Positions 1 through 7,919 of a stretch of DNA of 64,000 nt are shown one piece after another. The DNA comes from Bin5 sp965200685 (GTDB taxonomy: Bacteria; Chloroflexota; Anaerolineae; Caldilineales; Caldilineaceae). Within the stretch, counting starts at the first letter, position 1. Every line of letters starts with the position of its first letter. The notes beneath the pieces were generated by a model. The model did not search any database. It saw nothing but the letters and a program-made list of their open reading frames with translations, and was not told where the DNA came from. Position numbers and translations under genes: made by a program. The stretch spans positions 930,001 to 994,000 of the forward strand of contig OZ241379.1 of the NCBI GenBank assembly GCA_965200685.1, read 5' to 3'.

Positions 1-1
1 A

Positions 2-421
2 GATCCGGGCTACAGGTATTGGCGCGACAAGATGAAACAGGACATGGTCGTGCTGAACGATGACGACTTCCGAGATTTCGTGACTCTCTCAACGGAAGTC
101 ATCGCCCGCACCAAAATCAACAGTGAAACCGGCACCGTTGCAACGGGCGCATTGTGGTACGAGGAATACCTGCCGACCGATTCGATTCTCTACGCCCTTG
201 CCTTGACCACACCGCTGTTCCTCAAGACGGAAGGGGAAGATGATGAACGGGAGAAAAAAGGAGACTTCTACGTTGCGCCAGGGCCAGACAAAAACCCCAA
301 GGAAGCAGAGAAGGTCATGAAATTTTTTGAGAACAACCTAGCAGGTATCATGCAGATCGGCGGCAATGCAACCATCGGCAAAGGCCTTGTTCGTACACAT
401 GTGTATCAGGGAGGAGAATGA
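2..421 (+). CDS. cmr4: Cmr4, type III-B CRISPR RAMP protein (5' truncated)
   Basis: The open frame runs in from the window edge, so only the last 139 residues are seen. The segment with DDDFRDF, then ALWYEEYLP, then a C-terminal glycine-rich GGNATIGKGLV is the typical end of Cmr4, the backbone subunit of the type III-B effector that lines the crRNA-target duplex and cuts target RNA. The glycine-rich end is the RAMP-type RNA-binding loop. The stop overlaps the upstream ATG of the next gene (ATGA at 418-421), as expected for a translationally coupled cmr4-cmr5-cmr6 operon. The catalytic N-terminal part lies outside the window. Confidence 0.9.
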   Translation, partial: DPGYRYWRDKMKQDMVVLNDDDFRDFVTLSTEVIARTKINSETGTVATGALWYEEYLPTDSILYALALTTPLFLKTEGEDDEREKKGDFYVAPGPDKNPKEAEKVMKFFENNLAGIMQIGGNATIGKGLVRTHVYQGGE

Positions 422-423
422 TC

Positions 424-834
424 ATGTCACAGGATCTGACCACATCAAAAGGGATTGAACAGGGGCGTGCCAAGTATGCCTTTGCGGCAGTGAAAAGTGT
501 CAGCTCGGGGGCGGATAATTCATTAAAAAAACAGTATAAATCTGCCGCCAAGAAGCTCCCCATTCTGATCAAAACCAATGGCCTGGGCCAATCTCTGGCA
601 TTCATCAAGAAGAGGAACGAAGGGTATGACAAATTGTACGAGCAGATCGGGGGCTGGTTCCGCACCAAGGATACAGCCCATCCATTGGCCCAGGAAGGCG
701 AACTTATCCAAAAGGTGATCCAACTCCCATCATCAACATATCGGCACGTCACCGTTGAAACCCTCGCGCTACTCAACTGGGTTCGCCGCTTTGTGGATGG
801 CCTCATGCAGGAGGTGGAGGAGGACAATGACTAA
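424..834 (+). CDS. cmr5: Cmr5, small subunit of type III-B effector
   Basis: A 136-residue, mainly helical, basic protein. It sits between Cmr4 and Cmr6 and carries the N-terminal pattern MSQDLTTSKGIEQGRAKYA and a central KKLPILIKTNGLGQSLAF, both usual for Cmr5, the small helical subunit that forms the inner filament along the target RNA. A start at 418 also exists, but GAGGAG at 411-416 is one base from it and seven bases from the ATG at 424, so 424 is preferred. The 3' end overlaps the cmr6 start at 827 by eight bases. Confidence 0.9.
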   Translation: MSQDLTTSKGIEQGRAKYAFAAVKSVSSGADNSLKKQYKSAAKKLPILIKTNGLGQSLAFIKKRNEGYDKLYEQIGGWFRTKDTAHPLAQEGELIQKVIQLPSSTYRHVTVETLALLNWVRRFVDGLMQEVEEDND

Positions 835-1915
835 GAGCTTCCATCCATCCGATACTGTACAACTGGTGCATTCCCATAAGATCGACAACTTCGCCCTACG
901 TTACCGACATTTTTTGAAGATTACAGAGGAGGGCCCAAAATATAAAGTCAATTTTCAGGATTCCGCGCAGATGCTAGAGAGCTCGTCCCAAAATTTGGTC
1001 GAGCAGTTAAGAGAACGGCAAAAACAGCAACTCCTGCACTTTGCACGGCGTGGCATCGAACTGTATTGCCTTGAGGCAATGGTGGATTGGCGGCTGGTTG
1101 TCGGGCTAGGCAGTGACCATGTGCAGGAGACAAACATGACACTCCATCACATCTACGGCATTCCATACATTCCCGGGAGTGCCGTGAAAGGTGTGTTGCG
1201 TCATTGGTGGTTGCAGGAGGATTTCGGCCATAATGAAGAAAAAGCCTTGGATGATGCAGGTTTTCGCACCCTCTTTGGCAGCCCAAAACAGCGCGGACAC
1301 GTGCAATTCCTTGACGCCTATCCCAAGAAAGTCCGGTTTGCAACAGAGATTATGAATCCACATTATCCTGCCTATTACAGTGGCAGTAAACCCCCAACAG
1401 ATTCTCAAAACCCGCTGCCCATCCCTTTTCTGACCGTCGAGAAAACCTCCTTTCGGTTCATTTTCCTAGCGAAGGAGAAGGGACTTCTCAATACACTCCA
1501 AAGGCGATTTGAAGATGTATTAGCAATGAAAGGCATTGGGGCCAAAACAGCAGTCGGCTATGGGTATTTCCGCAATTTTAACGATAGTACCGACGACATC
1601 ATTGGCGAATTGAAATGCCAACAACAAGCTGCCCAGGAAGAAGCCAAAAAAGAACAAGAAGCCAAGCACTTGGCCTCTCTTTCTCCCGTTGAACGTCTTG
1701 CCGAAGAGTTGACGGGTCTCAGCGACAGCTCGGTGGATGAAGAGCGTGTTACCTACATCTACAACAAAGAACTCCCATTGCTTGAAGAAGCTGAGAAACA
1801 GGTGCTCGCGCGAGCATTGAAAGAGTATTGGCAACGTATCAACAAGTGGAGTGGCGGTTCTAAAAAGCAGAAAGCGAAGGTGCAAGCGGTTAAGGCAATT
1901 CTAGAAGAGAGCTGA
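827..1915 (+). CDS. cmr6: Cmr6, type III-B CRISPR RAMP protein
   Basis: A 362-residue RAMP protein that caps the 3' side of the Cmr complex. Recognisable elements are YIPGSAVKGVLRHWW near residue 110 (the Cmr6/RAMP loop motif), LFGSPKQRGHVQFLDAYP, and a C-terminal glycine loop MKGIGAKTAVGYGYF near residue 235, followed by a charged Glu/Lys-rich tail of about 110 residues. An in-frame start at 755 would add 24 residues overlapping cmr5; the ATG at 827 follows a GGAGGA-type site and the normal short overlap, so it is chosen. No cas1/cas2 follows; the array begins about 100 bases downstream. Confidence 0.92.
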   Translation: MTKSFHPSDTVQLVHSHKIDNFALRYRHFLKITEEGPKYKVNFQDSAQMLESSSQNLVEQLRERQKQQLLHFARRGIELYCLEAMVDWRLVVGLGSDHVQETNMTLHHIYGIPYIPGSAVKGVLRHWWLQEDFGHNEEKALDDAGFRTLFGSPKQRGHVQFLDAYPKKVRFATEIMNPHYPAYYSGSKPPTDSQNPLPIPFLTVEKTSFRFIFLAKEKGLLNTLQRRFEDVLAMKGIGAKTAVGYGYFRNFNDSTDDIIGELKCQQQAAQEEAKKEQEAKHLASLSPVERLAEELTGLSDSSVDEERVTYIYNKELPLLEEAEKQVLARALKEYWQRINKWSGGSKKQKAKVQAVKAILEES

Positions 1916-2016
1916 ATGCCGACCGGGGCATGTGTCTCGCACCTTCGTTACTTAAAAATTTATATAACCTTTCTTCCTAAATACTGCACATATTTCAGAT
2001 TAGGTTCTGGAGACCG
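1916..2016 (+). promoter_or_regulatory. AT-rich candidate CRISPR leader
   Basis: About 100 bases between the cmr6 stop and the first repeat-like sequence. The middle part is A/T-rich and has no open frame. Its place just upstream of repeats that end in ATTGAAA on the plus strand fits a leader position. No promoter boxes were confidently seen, so the call rests on position and base composition. Confidence 0.35.
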
Positions 2017-2088
2017 GTGTATGGTAGAATGGTTGCTAGGCTCGGATGACAACAAAGAACGACTCATCGCTAAAGGATTGAAATGAAC
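2017..2088 (+). repeat. 72-bp direct repeat, copy 1
   Basis: This segment matches 2608-2679 without gaps, with about nine differences in 72 bases. It contains a spacer-like part starting GTATGGTAGAATGGTTGC and a diverged CRISPR repeat ending GGATTGAAAT. The two copies bracket the small secreted-protein gene, one on each side. Confidence 0.8.
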
Positions 2089-2193
2089 TAAAGATTTAGC
2101 TATGAGATGTTACCCTTCAGAAAACAACAAATCCCCGCCAGGGAATTTGAAACCTGTTGTTACCAATTGAAATTTCATTTTGGAGGAGAGAAA

Positions 2194-2526
2194 ATGCAAG
2201 AAACCATTGGACGTGCTTTGTTTGTGTTGGTCTTTGTTGTGGCTGCTGCTTTTATGAGTTTGTGGGCCGGGGAGTATGATGTAGTTCGGGCTGGTGATGT
2301 AAGAGGATTGGAGTTCTCTCCTGCTCCTCGGTATTGTAATGGAACTCCAATTGCAGGACCTGTGTCTTGTCCTCCGCCGCCTCCTAGATATTGTAATGGA
2401 ACTCCAATTGCAGGACCTGTATCTTGTCCCACTCCTCCTACGCATGTAGAGCCTGTGTGTTTGTGGGTGAATCATTTCGGGAAGAATGTTTGTACGTTGT
2501 ATTTCCCTTATTTTAGGAGGAATTGA
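2194..2526 (+). CDS. Small secreted Cys/Pro-rich protein with tandem 19-residue repeat
   Basis: A 110-residue protein preceded by GGAGGAG at 2182-2188, so ATG 2194 is chosen over an upstream in-frame start inside a CRISPR repeat. Residues 1-35 form a signal peptide or membrane segment (ALFVLVFVVAAAF). Then comes a 19-residue unit RYCNGTPIAGPVSCPPPPP, followed by a second, incomplete copy (period 57 bases at DNA level), and a tail with two more cysteines. The gene is more A/T-rich than its neighbours and sits between CRISPR repeats. I do not recognise a family; it may be an exported disulfide-containing peptide. Its role, and any link with the Cmr system, are unknown. Confidence 0.7.
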   Translation: MQETIGRALFVLVFVVAAAFMSLWAGEYDVVRAGDVRGLEFSPAPRYCNGTPIAGPVSCPPPPPRYCNGTPIAGPVSCPTPPTHVEPVCLWVNHFGKNVCTLYFPYFRRN

Positions 2527-2607
2527 GTACTGTGGTCGGTATGAAGCGGTTGTTTCTGCTACCCCGAACACAACAAATCCCCGCACAGGGAATTTGAAAC
2601 CTGCAGG

Positions 2608-2679
2608 ATGTATGGTAGAATGGTTGCTAGGATCGGATGGCAGCAAAAAACGACTCCTCGCTAGGGGATTGAAATAAAC
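2608..2679 (+). repeat. 72-bp direct repeat, copy 2
   Basis: Second copy of the 72-base segment at 2017-2088, offset by 591 bases. Together with the shared GGGAATTTGAAACCTG repeat variants at 2122-2153 and 2567-2600, it suggests that the small gene arrived by, or caused, a duplication of array DNA. Confidence 0.8.
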
Positions 2680-3031
2680 GAAGTGCGATCTCTGACTGTA
2701 GTTCAGACTTGACAAAACAACGAATCCCCGCCAGGGGATTGAGATTTTTGAAACGTTTTCCCATTATTCCATTCATAATTAACAGCAGAAAACAACGAAT
2801 CCCCGCCAGGGGATTGAAACAACATTACATGTTTGCTGTACGGCTACGGGGGTGGGCGCACCTGCGACCAAGAGCCCGAACACAACGAATCCCCGCCAGG
2901 GGATTGAGAGTAGACGCCCCCTCTGCTCTTGCCCCTCTTCCTTCTCTCTGAATCTACATGAATCGAAACCGCTCGCTTTACAGTCTACTGCCTAGGGAAA
3001 GGGCAGCGAACCCAAGATTTCACAAAATTGA

Positions 3032-3697
3032 ATGGAAAGTCGGGCCCTAACTTGGGAATCTCGCATAGTCCTTGACAACTACCTTTCTGATTTAGTACAA
3101 TTCTCAACGAGGCACCATTCATATCCTCGGCGAGTAGCATGGGGAGAACTGACACGGAGATATGAGATGAGAAAAGTGGAATTCTTCTTCAATGGAGGGT
3201 ATCGCAGCGTGTTGCAAGAGATCGCGAACACGCATACTGCCCAACCCGAGCAGATACTCTTTCTGCAACCCTTTAAGAAAAGGCTCATCAGTTACTTGCA
3301 CGGGGATACAATAGAATATTTGTTGCGGGATGGGAGCAATATGAACTTACGCGAAGATCCCGCTACAGTGGATGCCCCAATGCAGTTCTATGCCTCCACT
3401 CTTGATGATCTGTTCACTGTGAGTTATACGGCGGAAATCGTGGGATATGACTTCAAGCCGCATATCGGTGAGGCGGAACGGCAGCGTGTGCAAGGAATTT
3501 TACGCAAATTCCAACCGAGAGAATATAAAGAAGATTTCAACCTCTACAGCGGCGCCAACCTCATCCATATCCGGCGTATGAAGAAACTTGAGGAACCGTT
3601 CAATGTAACAAGGTTGATTCAATGCAGCGACGGCAAGCCAGTCCGCTCCAAGAAAGTCCCCGGCGGCTGGTCCTATGTGCGACCCGTCCGTAAATAG
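3032..3697 (+). CDS. Hypothetical protein beside the CRISPR locus
   Basis: A 221-residue soluble protein with no signal peptide, membrane segment or motif that I recognise. It is rich in aromatic and charged residues and ends in a basic tail (KKVPGG, then VRPVRK). The first ATG has no strong ribosome-binding site. It starts about 120 bases after the last CRISPR repeat on the same strand and is followed by a metabolic gene after 87 bases. It could be an accessory or cargo gene of the CRISPR region, but position is the only argument. Confidence 0.6.
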   Translation: MESRALTWESRIVLDNYLSDLVQFSTRHHSYPRRVAWGELTRRYEMRKVEFFFNGGYRSVLQEIANTHTAQPEQILFLQPFKKRLISYLHGDTIEYLLRDGSNMNLREDPATVDAPMQFYASTLDDLFTVSYTAEIVGYDFKPHIGEAERQRVQGILRKFQPREYKEDFNLYSGANLIHIRRMKKLEEPFNVTRLIQCSDGKPVRSKKVPGGWSYVRPVRK

Positions 3698-3784
3698 TCC
3701 GCGACAGACTGACACTACACCAGCAGAGGGTGGAGAGCAGTCAACCCTCTACGAACTACTGCTTTTCGTGATAGGAGTATTCAC

Positions 3785-5053
3785 ATGAACGCCAAAATTA
3801 CATCCGTGGAACGTATTCTGTTGGTCGTGCCCATGGTGGAACGGGTGCGTCGGGAGATGGAGCGGGCCAATGTCCACCGTTGGTCGGAGACAGAGGTGAT
3901 CCGGGTCACCACCGATGATGGTACTGTCGGCTACGGGGAGACGATCCAGAACTACACTTGGGGGCGAGTGCCTGACACAGAGCGGGTCATTGGGCACTCG
4001 CCCTTTGAACAGATGTGGGATGATTCCTTGGGGGCTGGGCTACAGATGGCCCTGTTCGATGTGGCCGGCAAACTAGCTGGCGTCCCCATGTACCGGCTGC
4101 TAGGACGCAAAGTGCGGGACTGGTGCCCTGTCTCCTTTTGGGATCATGATATGGGGCCAGATGCCTACGAACAGGAGGCGAAGGTCGCGGTCGAGTTGGG
4201 CTTCACCTCCTTGAAGATCAAGACCCGGCCCTGGTTCGATGTCTATGAGACGGTCAAACGCATCAGCGCGGCAACGCCCGACTGGTTCCACATTGATTGC
4301 GATTGGAATGATTTCCTGTTGGATGTGTCCACGGCCGTGCCGGTGATGCGAGAACTGGAGACAGACTTCCCCAAGATCTCCATCTGGGAAGGGCCCATCA
4401 ATGCTAGGGATGTGGCCGGCAACCGTCTGTTGCGTGAGAAGGTGCGTACCCCTGTGGCCCATCACTACGGCTCTGTGCCGGGGGCGGTGGCCATACAGCA
4501 GGGCTATTGCGATGGCTTTGTGATAGGGGGCGGGGTTTCCAGTGTCATGGAGGCCGGCATCTCCGCGGCCACAGCCAACATGCCCTTCTTCCTGCAGCTG
4601 GTGGGCACAGGCCTGACCACGGCCATGGCCCTACATCTGGGGGCTGTGCTCAGTCATGCACAATGGCCGGCCATCAACTGCCATGAACTCTACAGCCATA
4701 ACCTGTTGAACGAACGCATCCCTATCATCGGCGGCTATGCCCAAGTGCCGGAAGCACCAGGCCTAGGCGTTACCTTGAACGAGGATGCTTTGGCGACCTA
4801 CCAGGTAGATGTGGCCGATTTCAGCTTGCCCCGCCGCCTGATCCGCTACAGCCGGGCCAATGGGGTGCGGATCTACTTCCCCGACAGCAGTTGGAGCCAG
4901 GACTCCTTCATGTGGAACTTCTGGCGCACAGCCAACCAGCCTGTGTATGAGCGAGGCGCACATACCGAATACCTAGACGATGATGGCAGCCCCGCTTTCG
5001 CCGACCTGTACCAACGGACCCAGGCGGCACCGCTGCTGACATACCAAACATGA
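3785..5053 (+). CDS. Mandelate racemase / muconate lactonizing family enzyme (enolase superfamily)
   Basis: A 422-residue protein with an N-terminal capping domain (residues 1-110) and a C-terminal barrel. The barrel shows the acid/base lysine motif as LKIKTRPW near residue 152, metal ligands in IDCDWND (near 180) and WEGPI (near 215), and a later CDGFVIGGG strand. These are hallmarks of enzymes that abstract a proton alpha to a carboxylate of a sugar acid or similar substrate. The exact substrate cannot be read from sequence. RBS is AGGAG just before ATG 3785. The neighbouring RidA gene 64 bases downstream may remove a reactive imine or enamine product. Confidence 0.85.
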   Translation: MNAKITSVERILLVVPMVERVRREMERANVHRWSETEVIRVTTDDGTVGYGETIQNYTWGRVPDTERVIGHSPFEQMWDDSLGAGLQMALFDVAGKLAGVPMYRLLGRKVRDWCPVSFWDHDMGPDAYEQEAKVAVELGFTSLKIKTRPWFDVYETVKRISAATPDWFHIDCDWNDFLLDVSTAVPVMRELETDFPKISIWEGPINARDVAGNRLLREKVRTPVAHHYGSVPGAVAIQQGYCDGFVIGGGVSSVMEAGISAATANMPFFLQLVGTGLTTAMALHLGAVLSHAQWPAINCHELYSHNLLNERIPIIGGYAQVPEAPGLGVTLNEDALATYQVDVADFSLPRRLIRYSRANGVRIYFPDSSWSQDSFMWNFWRTANQPVYERGAHTEYLDDDGSPAFADLYQRTQAAPLLTYQT

Positions 5054-5069
5054 GAGAATAGTTCTCTCA
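5051..5069 (+). other. Intergenic hairpin at gene end
   Basis: A perfect 8-bp stem TGAGAGAA/TTCTCTCA with a three-base loop; its left arm starts with the stop codon of the enolase-superfamily gene. No T tract follows, so it resembles an RNA-stability hairpin or a member of the dispersed intergenic repeats more than an intrinsic terminator. Confidence 0.5.
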
Positions 5070-5116
5070 CTTCGCAGACTGTTATACTTTCTCAATTCAA
5101 CGTACAGGAGTAAAGC

Positions 5117-5566
5117 GTGTCATATCTGGCAAAACTGCAGGAAATGGGCTATGAATTACAGAAGATCGACCTTGACGGCGGCCGGCTGATGCATGCAGTG
5201 CGCTCAGGCAATTGCATCTATGTCTCTGGACAGGTCTCCGGCTGGGGTGGTGAGGAGATTCAAGGGAAAGTCGGGCGGGACTTGACCACCGAGCAAGGGT
5301 ATCGGGCTGCACAACTCTGCGCGCTGAACATCCTGCAAGCGGTCCATACAATCGCCGGCCTGGACAACGTCAAACAGGTTGTGAAGGTGTTCGGTATGGT
5401 CAATGTCGCCCCAGACTTTGACGACACCCCGTCTGTCATTCACGGCTGTAGTGAGCTGTTCATTGAACTGTTCGGCGATGCTGGGCGTCATGCCCGCAGT
5501 GCCATCGGTCTGACCGTCCCCCACAACTGGGCAGTGGAGATCGAGGCGATCATTGAAGTAGAATAG
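5117..5566 (+). CDS. RidA/YjgF-family protein (longer subtype)
   Basis: A 149-residue protein starting with GTG at 5117 after CAGGAG at 5105-5110. The RidA fold is indicated by IYVSGQVSGWG, an alpha-helical AALNIL-like segment, a VKVFGMVNVAPDF strand, and a C-terminal HARSAIGLTVPHNWAVEIEAIIEVE-like end with the ligand-binding arginine in the HARSAIG segment. RidA proteins hydrolyse reactive enamine/imine intermediates. This copy is longer than the canonical 125-130 residues. It probably works with the upstream enolase-superfamily enzyme, although this is inferred from adjacency only. Confidence 0.82.
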   Translation: MSYLAKLQEMGYELQKIDLDGGRLMHAVRSGNCIYVSGQVSGWGGEEIQGKVGRDLTTEQGYRAAQLCALNILQAVHTIAGLDNVKQVVKVFGMVNVAPDFDDTPSVIHGCSELFIELFGDAGRHARSAIGLTVPHNWAVEIEAIIEVE

Positions 5567-5637
5567 TGCGCCGCCCAACAACGAACGCCCTATAAAGAGC
5601 AAAAGCAAGAATTTCGCGGCCAGCGAGATTCTTGCAG

Positions 5638-5710
5638 TACCCCGTAGGGGAGTCGAACCCCTGTCTCCACCTTGAGAGGGTGGTGTCCTGGGCCTCTAGA
5701 CGAACGGGGC
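5638..5710 (-). tRNA. tRNA-Glu (CTC)
   Basis: On the minus strand the acceptor GCCCCGT pairs with ACGGGGT. The anticodon stem is CCACC/GGTGG around loop CTCTCAA, giving anticodon CTC for glutamate. The T arm is CAGGG-GTTCGAC-CCCTA-like with the standard GTTCGA core. The discriminator base is A and no CCA is encoded. The gene stands alone between two plus-strand protein genes. Confidence 0.95.
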
Positions 5711-5867
5711 ATACGTTGGCAGTATGCTGACAGCTAGTATACGCCAGAAACTGCAGAAAGTCAAATCCGTACAGACGTAAATTTGATTGTCCTGAAAACG
5801 CTTCTATAATTGAGTCATTTCCACTTGTGCGGACCAACTGTTCAACTTCTCAGTGAAAGGGGCTGCC

Positions 5868-7919
5868 ATGGAGATGTTGACCACCCCGAGGCAGATTTCT
5901 CGTGCCCTAGACCGGGTGCTTCATACAGTCACACAGCCCGCCCGTTACACCGGCGGCGAGCTGAATACCATCGTCAAAGACTGGGCTATCCCCAAGATTC
6001 GCAGCAAGATCGCCCTAGCCTTCCCAGATATCTATGAACTGGGCGGCTCCAATTTGGGCCTGATGATCCTCTACGATCTGATCAACAAACGGGAAGACCT
6101 GCTGGCCGAACGGGTCTACTGTCCATGGAATGACTTTGAGGCGGTAATGCGGCGGGAGGGCATCCCCCTTTTCTCTCTGGAGACCCGCCACCCTATCAAG
6201 CAGTTCGATATCTTTGCCTTCTCTCTACCCTACGAGCAACTCTATACCAATGTGTTGACCATGCTGGATCTGGCCGGCATTCCCCTACGCGCTGAAGAGC
6301 GCGACGCAGCTGCCCCGCTGGTACTCGCCGGTGGCTCCGGCTGCTACAATCCCGAACCCATGAGCGCATTCTTTGATGCCATGGTCATCGGCGAAGGGGA
6401 AGAGGTGATCTTTGAGATCATTGACGTGTATGAGGAGTGGAAACGTGGCTCTCCCAGCGCAACACGTCAACAGCTATGGGCCCAGCTCGCGCGCATCCCC
6501 GGCGTCTATGTTCCCGCTCTATATGATGTACAGTATGCTGCCGATGGCAGCATAGCCGCGATTCGCCCCACCCACCCGCACGCCCCCCCCCAAGTGATGA
6601 AGCGAGTGGTCACGGTCATGCCAGCACCAGTGACAAAGTTTATCGTGCCGTTTATCAATGTAGTCCACAACCGGGCTGCCATTGAGATTATGCGGGGTTG
6701 TACCCGGGGCTGTCGCTTCTGCCAGGCCGGCATGATCTTCCGGCCGGTGCGAGAGCGGCCAGTGGAAGAGGTCCTGGCCGCGGTGGATGAGATGATCGCC
6801 AACTGTGGCTTTGAAGAGGTCAGTTTCTTGAGCCTCAGCAGCAGCGACTACACCCATGTGGAAGACCTAGTGCGGCGCACTATGCAAAAGCACGGCAGCG
6901 GCAAGTTGTCCGTAGGCCTGCCCAGCCTACGCATCGAGAGTTTTAGCGTTGAGCTGATGGACCTGCTGGAAAAGGGACGCCGGCGCTCCGGCTTTACCTT
7001 CGCGCCGGAGGCAGCCACAGACCGCCTGCGGGATGTCATCAACAAACCTATCGCTTCAGAAGACCTGTTACGCACCGCGGCCGAGGTATACCGACGAGGT
7101 TGGAAGACGATCAAGATGTACTTTATGATCGGGCATCCTACCCAAACCCTAACCGATGTCCAGGCCATTGCTGATCTGTCCAAAGAGGTGCTGGCCGTGG
7201 GCAGACAGGTATTGGGCAACAAGGCTAATGTACGCATCGGTGTCAGCACACTGGTACCCAAGCCACATACCCCGTTCCAATGGGTACCAATGGCTGCAGA
7301 AGCAACGATTCGCGAGCAGATTCGCCTGTTGCAACAGGAGTTGAAAGGGCCGGGCATCCATTTCACCTGGAACAACCCAGAGGAGACCCTCCTAGAGGCC
7401 TTCCTGACCCGTGGCGACCGCAAGCTGGGCCCGGTCATCCAGCGGGCCTGGGAGCTGGGGGCCAGACTAGACGCCTGGGGCGAATATTTCCGTTTCGATC
7501 TCTGGCAGCAGGCCTTCGCCGACTGCAGCCAAGAAATGGACTGGTTCGCCCGCCGCGCGCGACCCTTAGACGAAATTCTGCCCTGGGATCACATCTCGGC
7601 TGGGCTGCAGAAGGAGTTCCTAGCCCAGGAATATGTGCATACATACGCCGGCGGGGTGGTGGATGATTGCCGAGAACATTGCTTTTCCTGTGGGATTTTG
7701 GGCTACTTCAAGGAGCAACGCCGGGATGCAGCAGATGATGCCTGGTGTTGTCCACCTCTAGGCAAGGACAAAACCCGGCAGCCGGTGGATATCATGCCGG
7801 TCCCCCTCTATTTCAATGATGAAATGTCACCAGATGCCAAAGGCCAATTCGACGTGCGAGTACCCCAACGACGCAACGGCACTGTCAGTCATAGCGAGAG
7901 GCAGGTGCCAGTCACATGA
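5868..7919 (+). CDS. B12-binding-type radical SAM protein, TIGR03960 family
   Basis: A 683-residue protein. The N-terminal 200 residues contain a Rossmann-like part (FPDIYELGGSNLG, then VLAGGSGCYNPEP and VIGEGEE) typical of B12-binding-like domains. The radical SAM core has CTRGCRFCQAG near residue 280, the cysteines that hold the 4Fe-4S cluster. A C-terminal cysteine-containing segment (CREHCFSCGI) follows. Family members are paired with DUF2344 proteins in many bacteria; the substrate is not established. The ATG at 5868 is chosen over GTG 5853 because GAAAGGGG lies at proper distance from it. The stop overlaps the next start (ATGA). Confidence 0.9.
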   Translation: MEMLTTPRQISRALDRVLHTVTQPARYTGGELNTIVKDWAIPKIRSKIALAFPDIYELGGSNLGLMILYDLINKREDLLAERVYCPWNDFEAVMRREGIPLFSLETRHPIKQFDIFAFSLPYEQLYTNVLTMLDLAGIPLRAEERDAAAPLVLAGGSGCYNPEPMSAFFDAMVIGEGEEVIFEIIDVYEEWKRGSPSATRQQLWAQLARIPGVYVPALYDVQYAADGSIAAIRPTHPHAPPQVMKRVVTVMPAPVTKFIVPFINVVHNRAAIEIMRGCTRGCRFCQAGMIFRPVRERPVEEVLAAVDEMIANCGFEEVSFLSLSSSDYTHVEDLVRRTMQKHGSGKLSVGLPSLRIESFSVELMDLLEKGRRRSGFTFAPEAATDRLRDVINKPIASEDLLRTAAEVYRRGWKTIKMYFMIGHPTQTLTDVQAIADLSKEVLAVGRQVLGNKANVRIGVSTLVPKPHTPFQWVPMAAEATIREQIRLLQQELKGPGIHFTWNNPEETLLEAFLTRGDRKLGPVIQRAWELGARLDAWGEYFRFDLWQQAFADCSQEMDWFARRARPLDEILPWDHISAGLQKEFLAQEYVHTYAGGVVDDCREHCFSCGILGYFKEQRRDAADDAWCCPPLGKDKTRQPVDIMPVPLYFNDEMSPDAKGQFDVRVPQRRNGTVSHSERQVPVT

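Larger units (their letters stand above)
2051..2909 (+). CRISPR. Decayed, interrupted type III-style CRISPR array
   Basis: Seven repeat-like units are visible. The best copy, 2789-2820, starts AAAACAACGAATCCCC and ends CAGGGGATTGAAAC, with a short AATCCCC/GGGGATT stem and the ATTGAAAC end usual for repeats used by type III systems. Others lie at 2714-2744 and 2879-2909 (ending GAGA), at 2122-2153 and 2567-2600 (sharing a GGGAATTTGAAACCTG variant), and at about 2051-2084 and 2643-2676 (more diverged). Spacers are irregular, about 37 to 58 bases. A protein gene lies between the second and third units. Variable spacers and diverged repeats argue for an old or inactive array. Confidence 0.75.

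Noticed and set aside
2110..2715. 201-residue open frame on the minus strand across the CRISPR region
   Set aside because: It is antisense to the small secreted-protein gene and to repeats; it has no ribosome-binding site and its composition follows the opposite strand.
5051..5069. Considered as an intrinsic terminator
   Set aside because: A stem is present but no T run follows, so it is reported only as a hairpin.
6848..7438. 196-residue minus frame inside the radical SAM gene
   Set aside because: Antisense shadow of a well-conserved gene.
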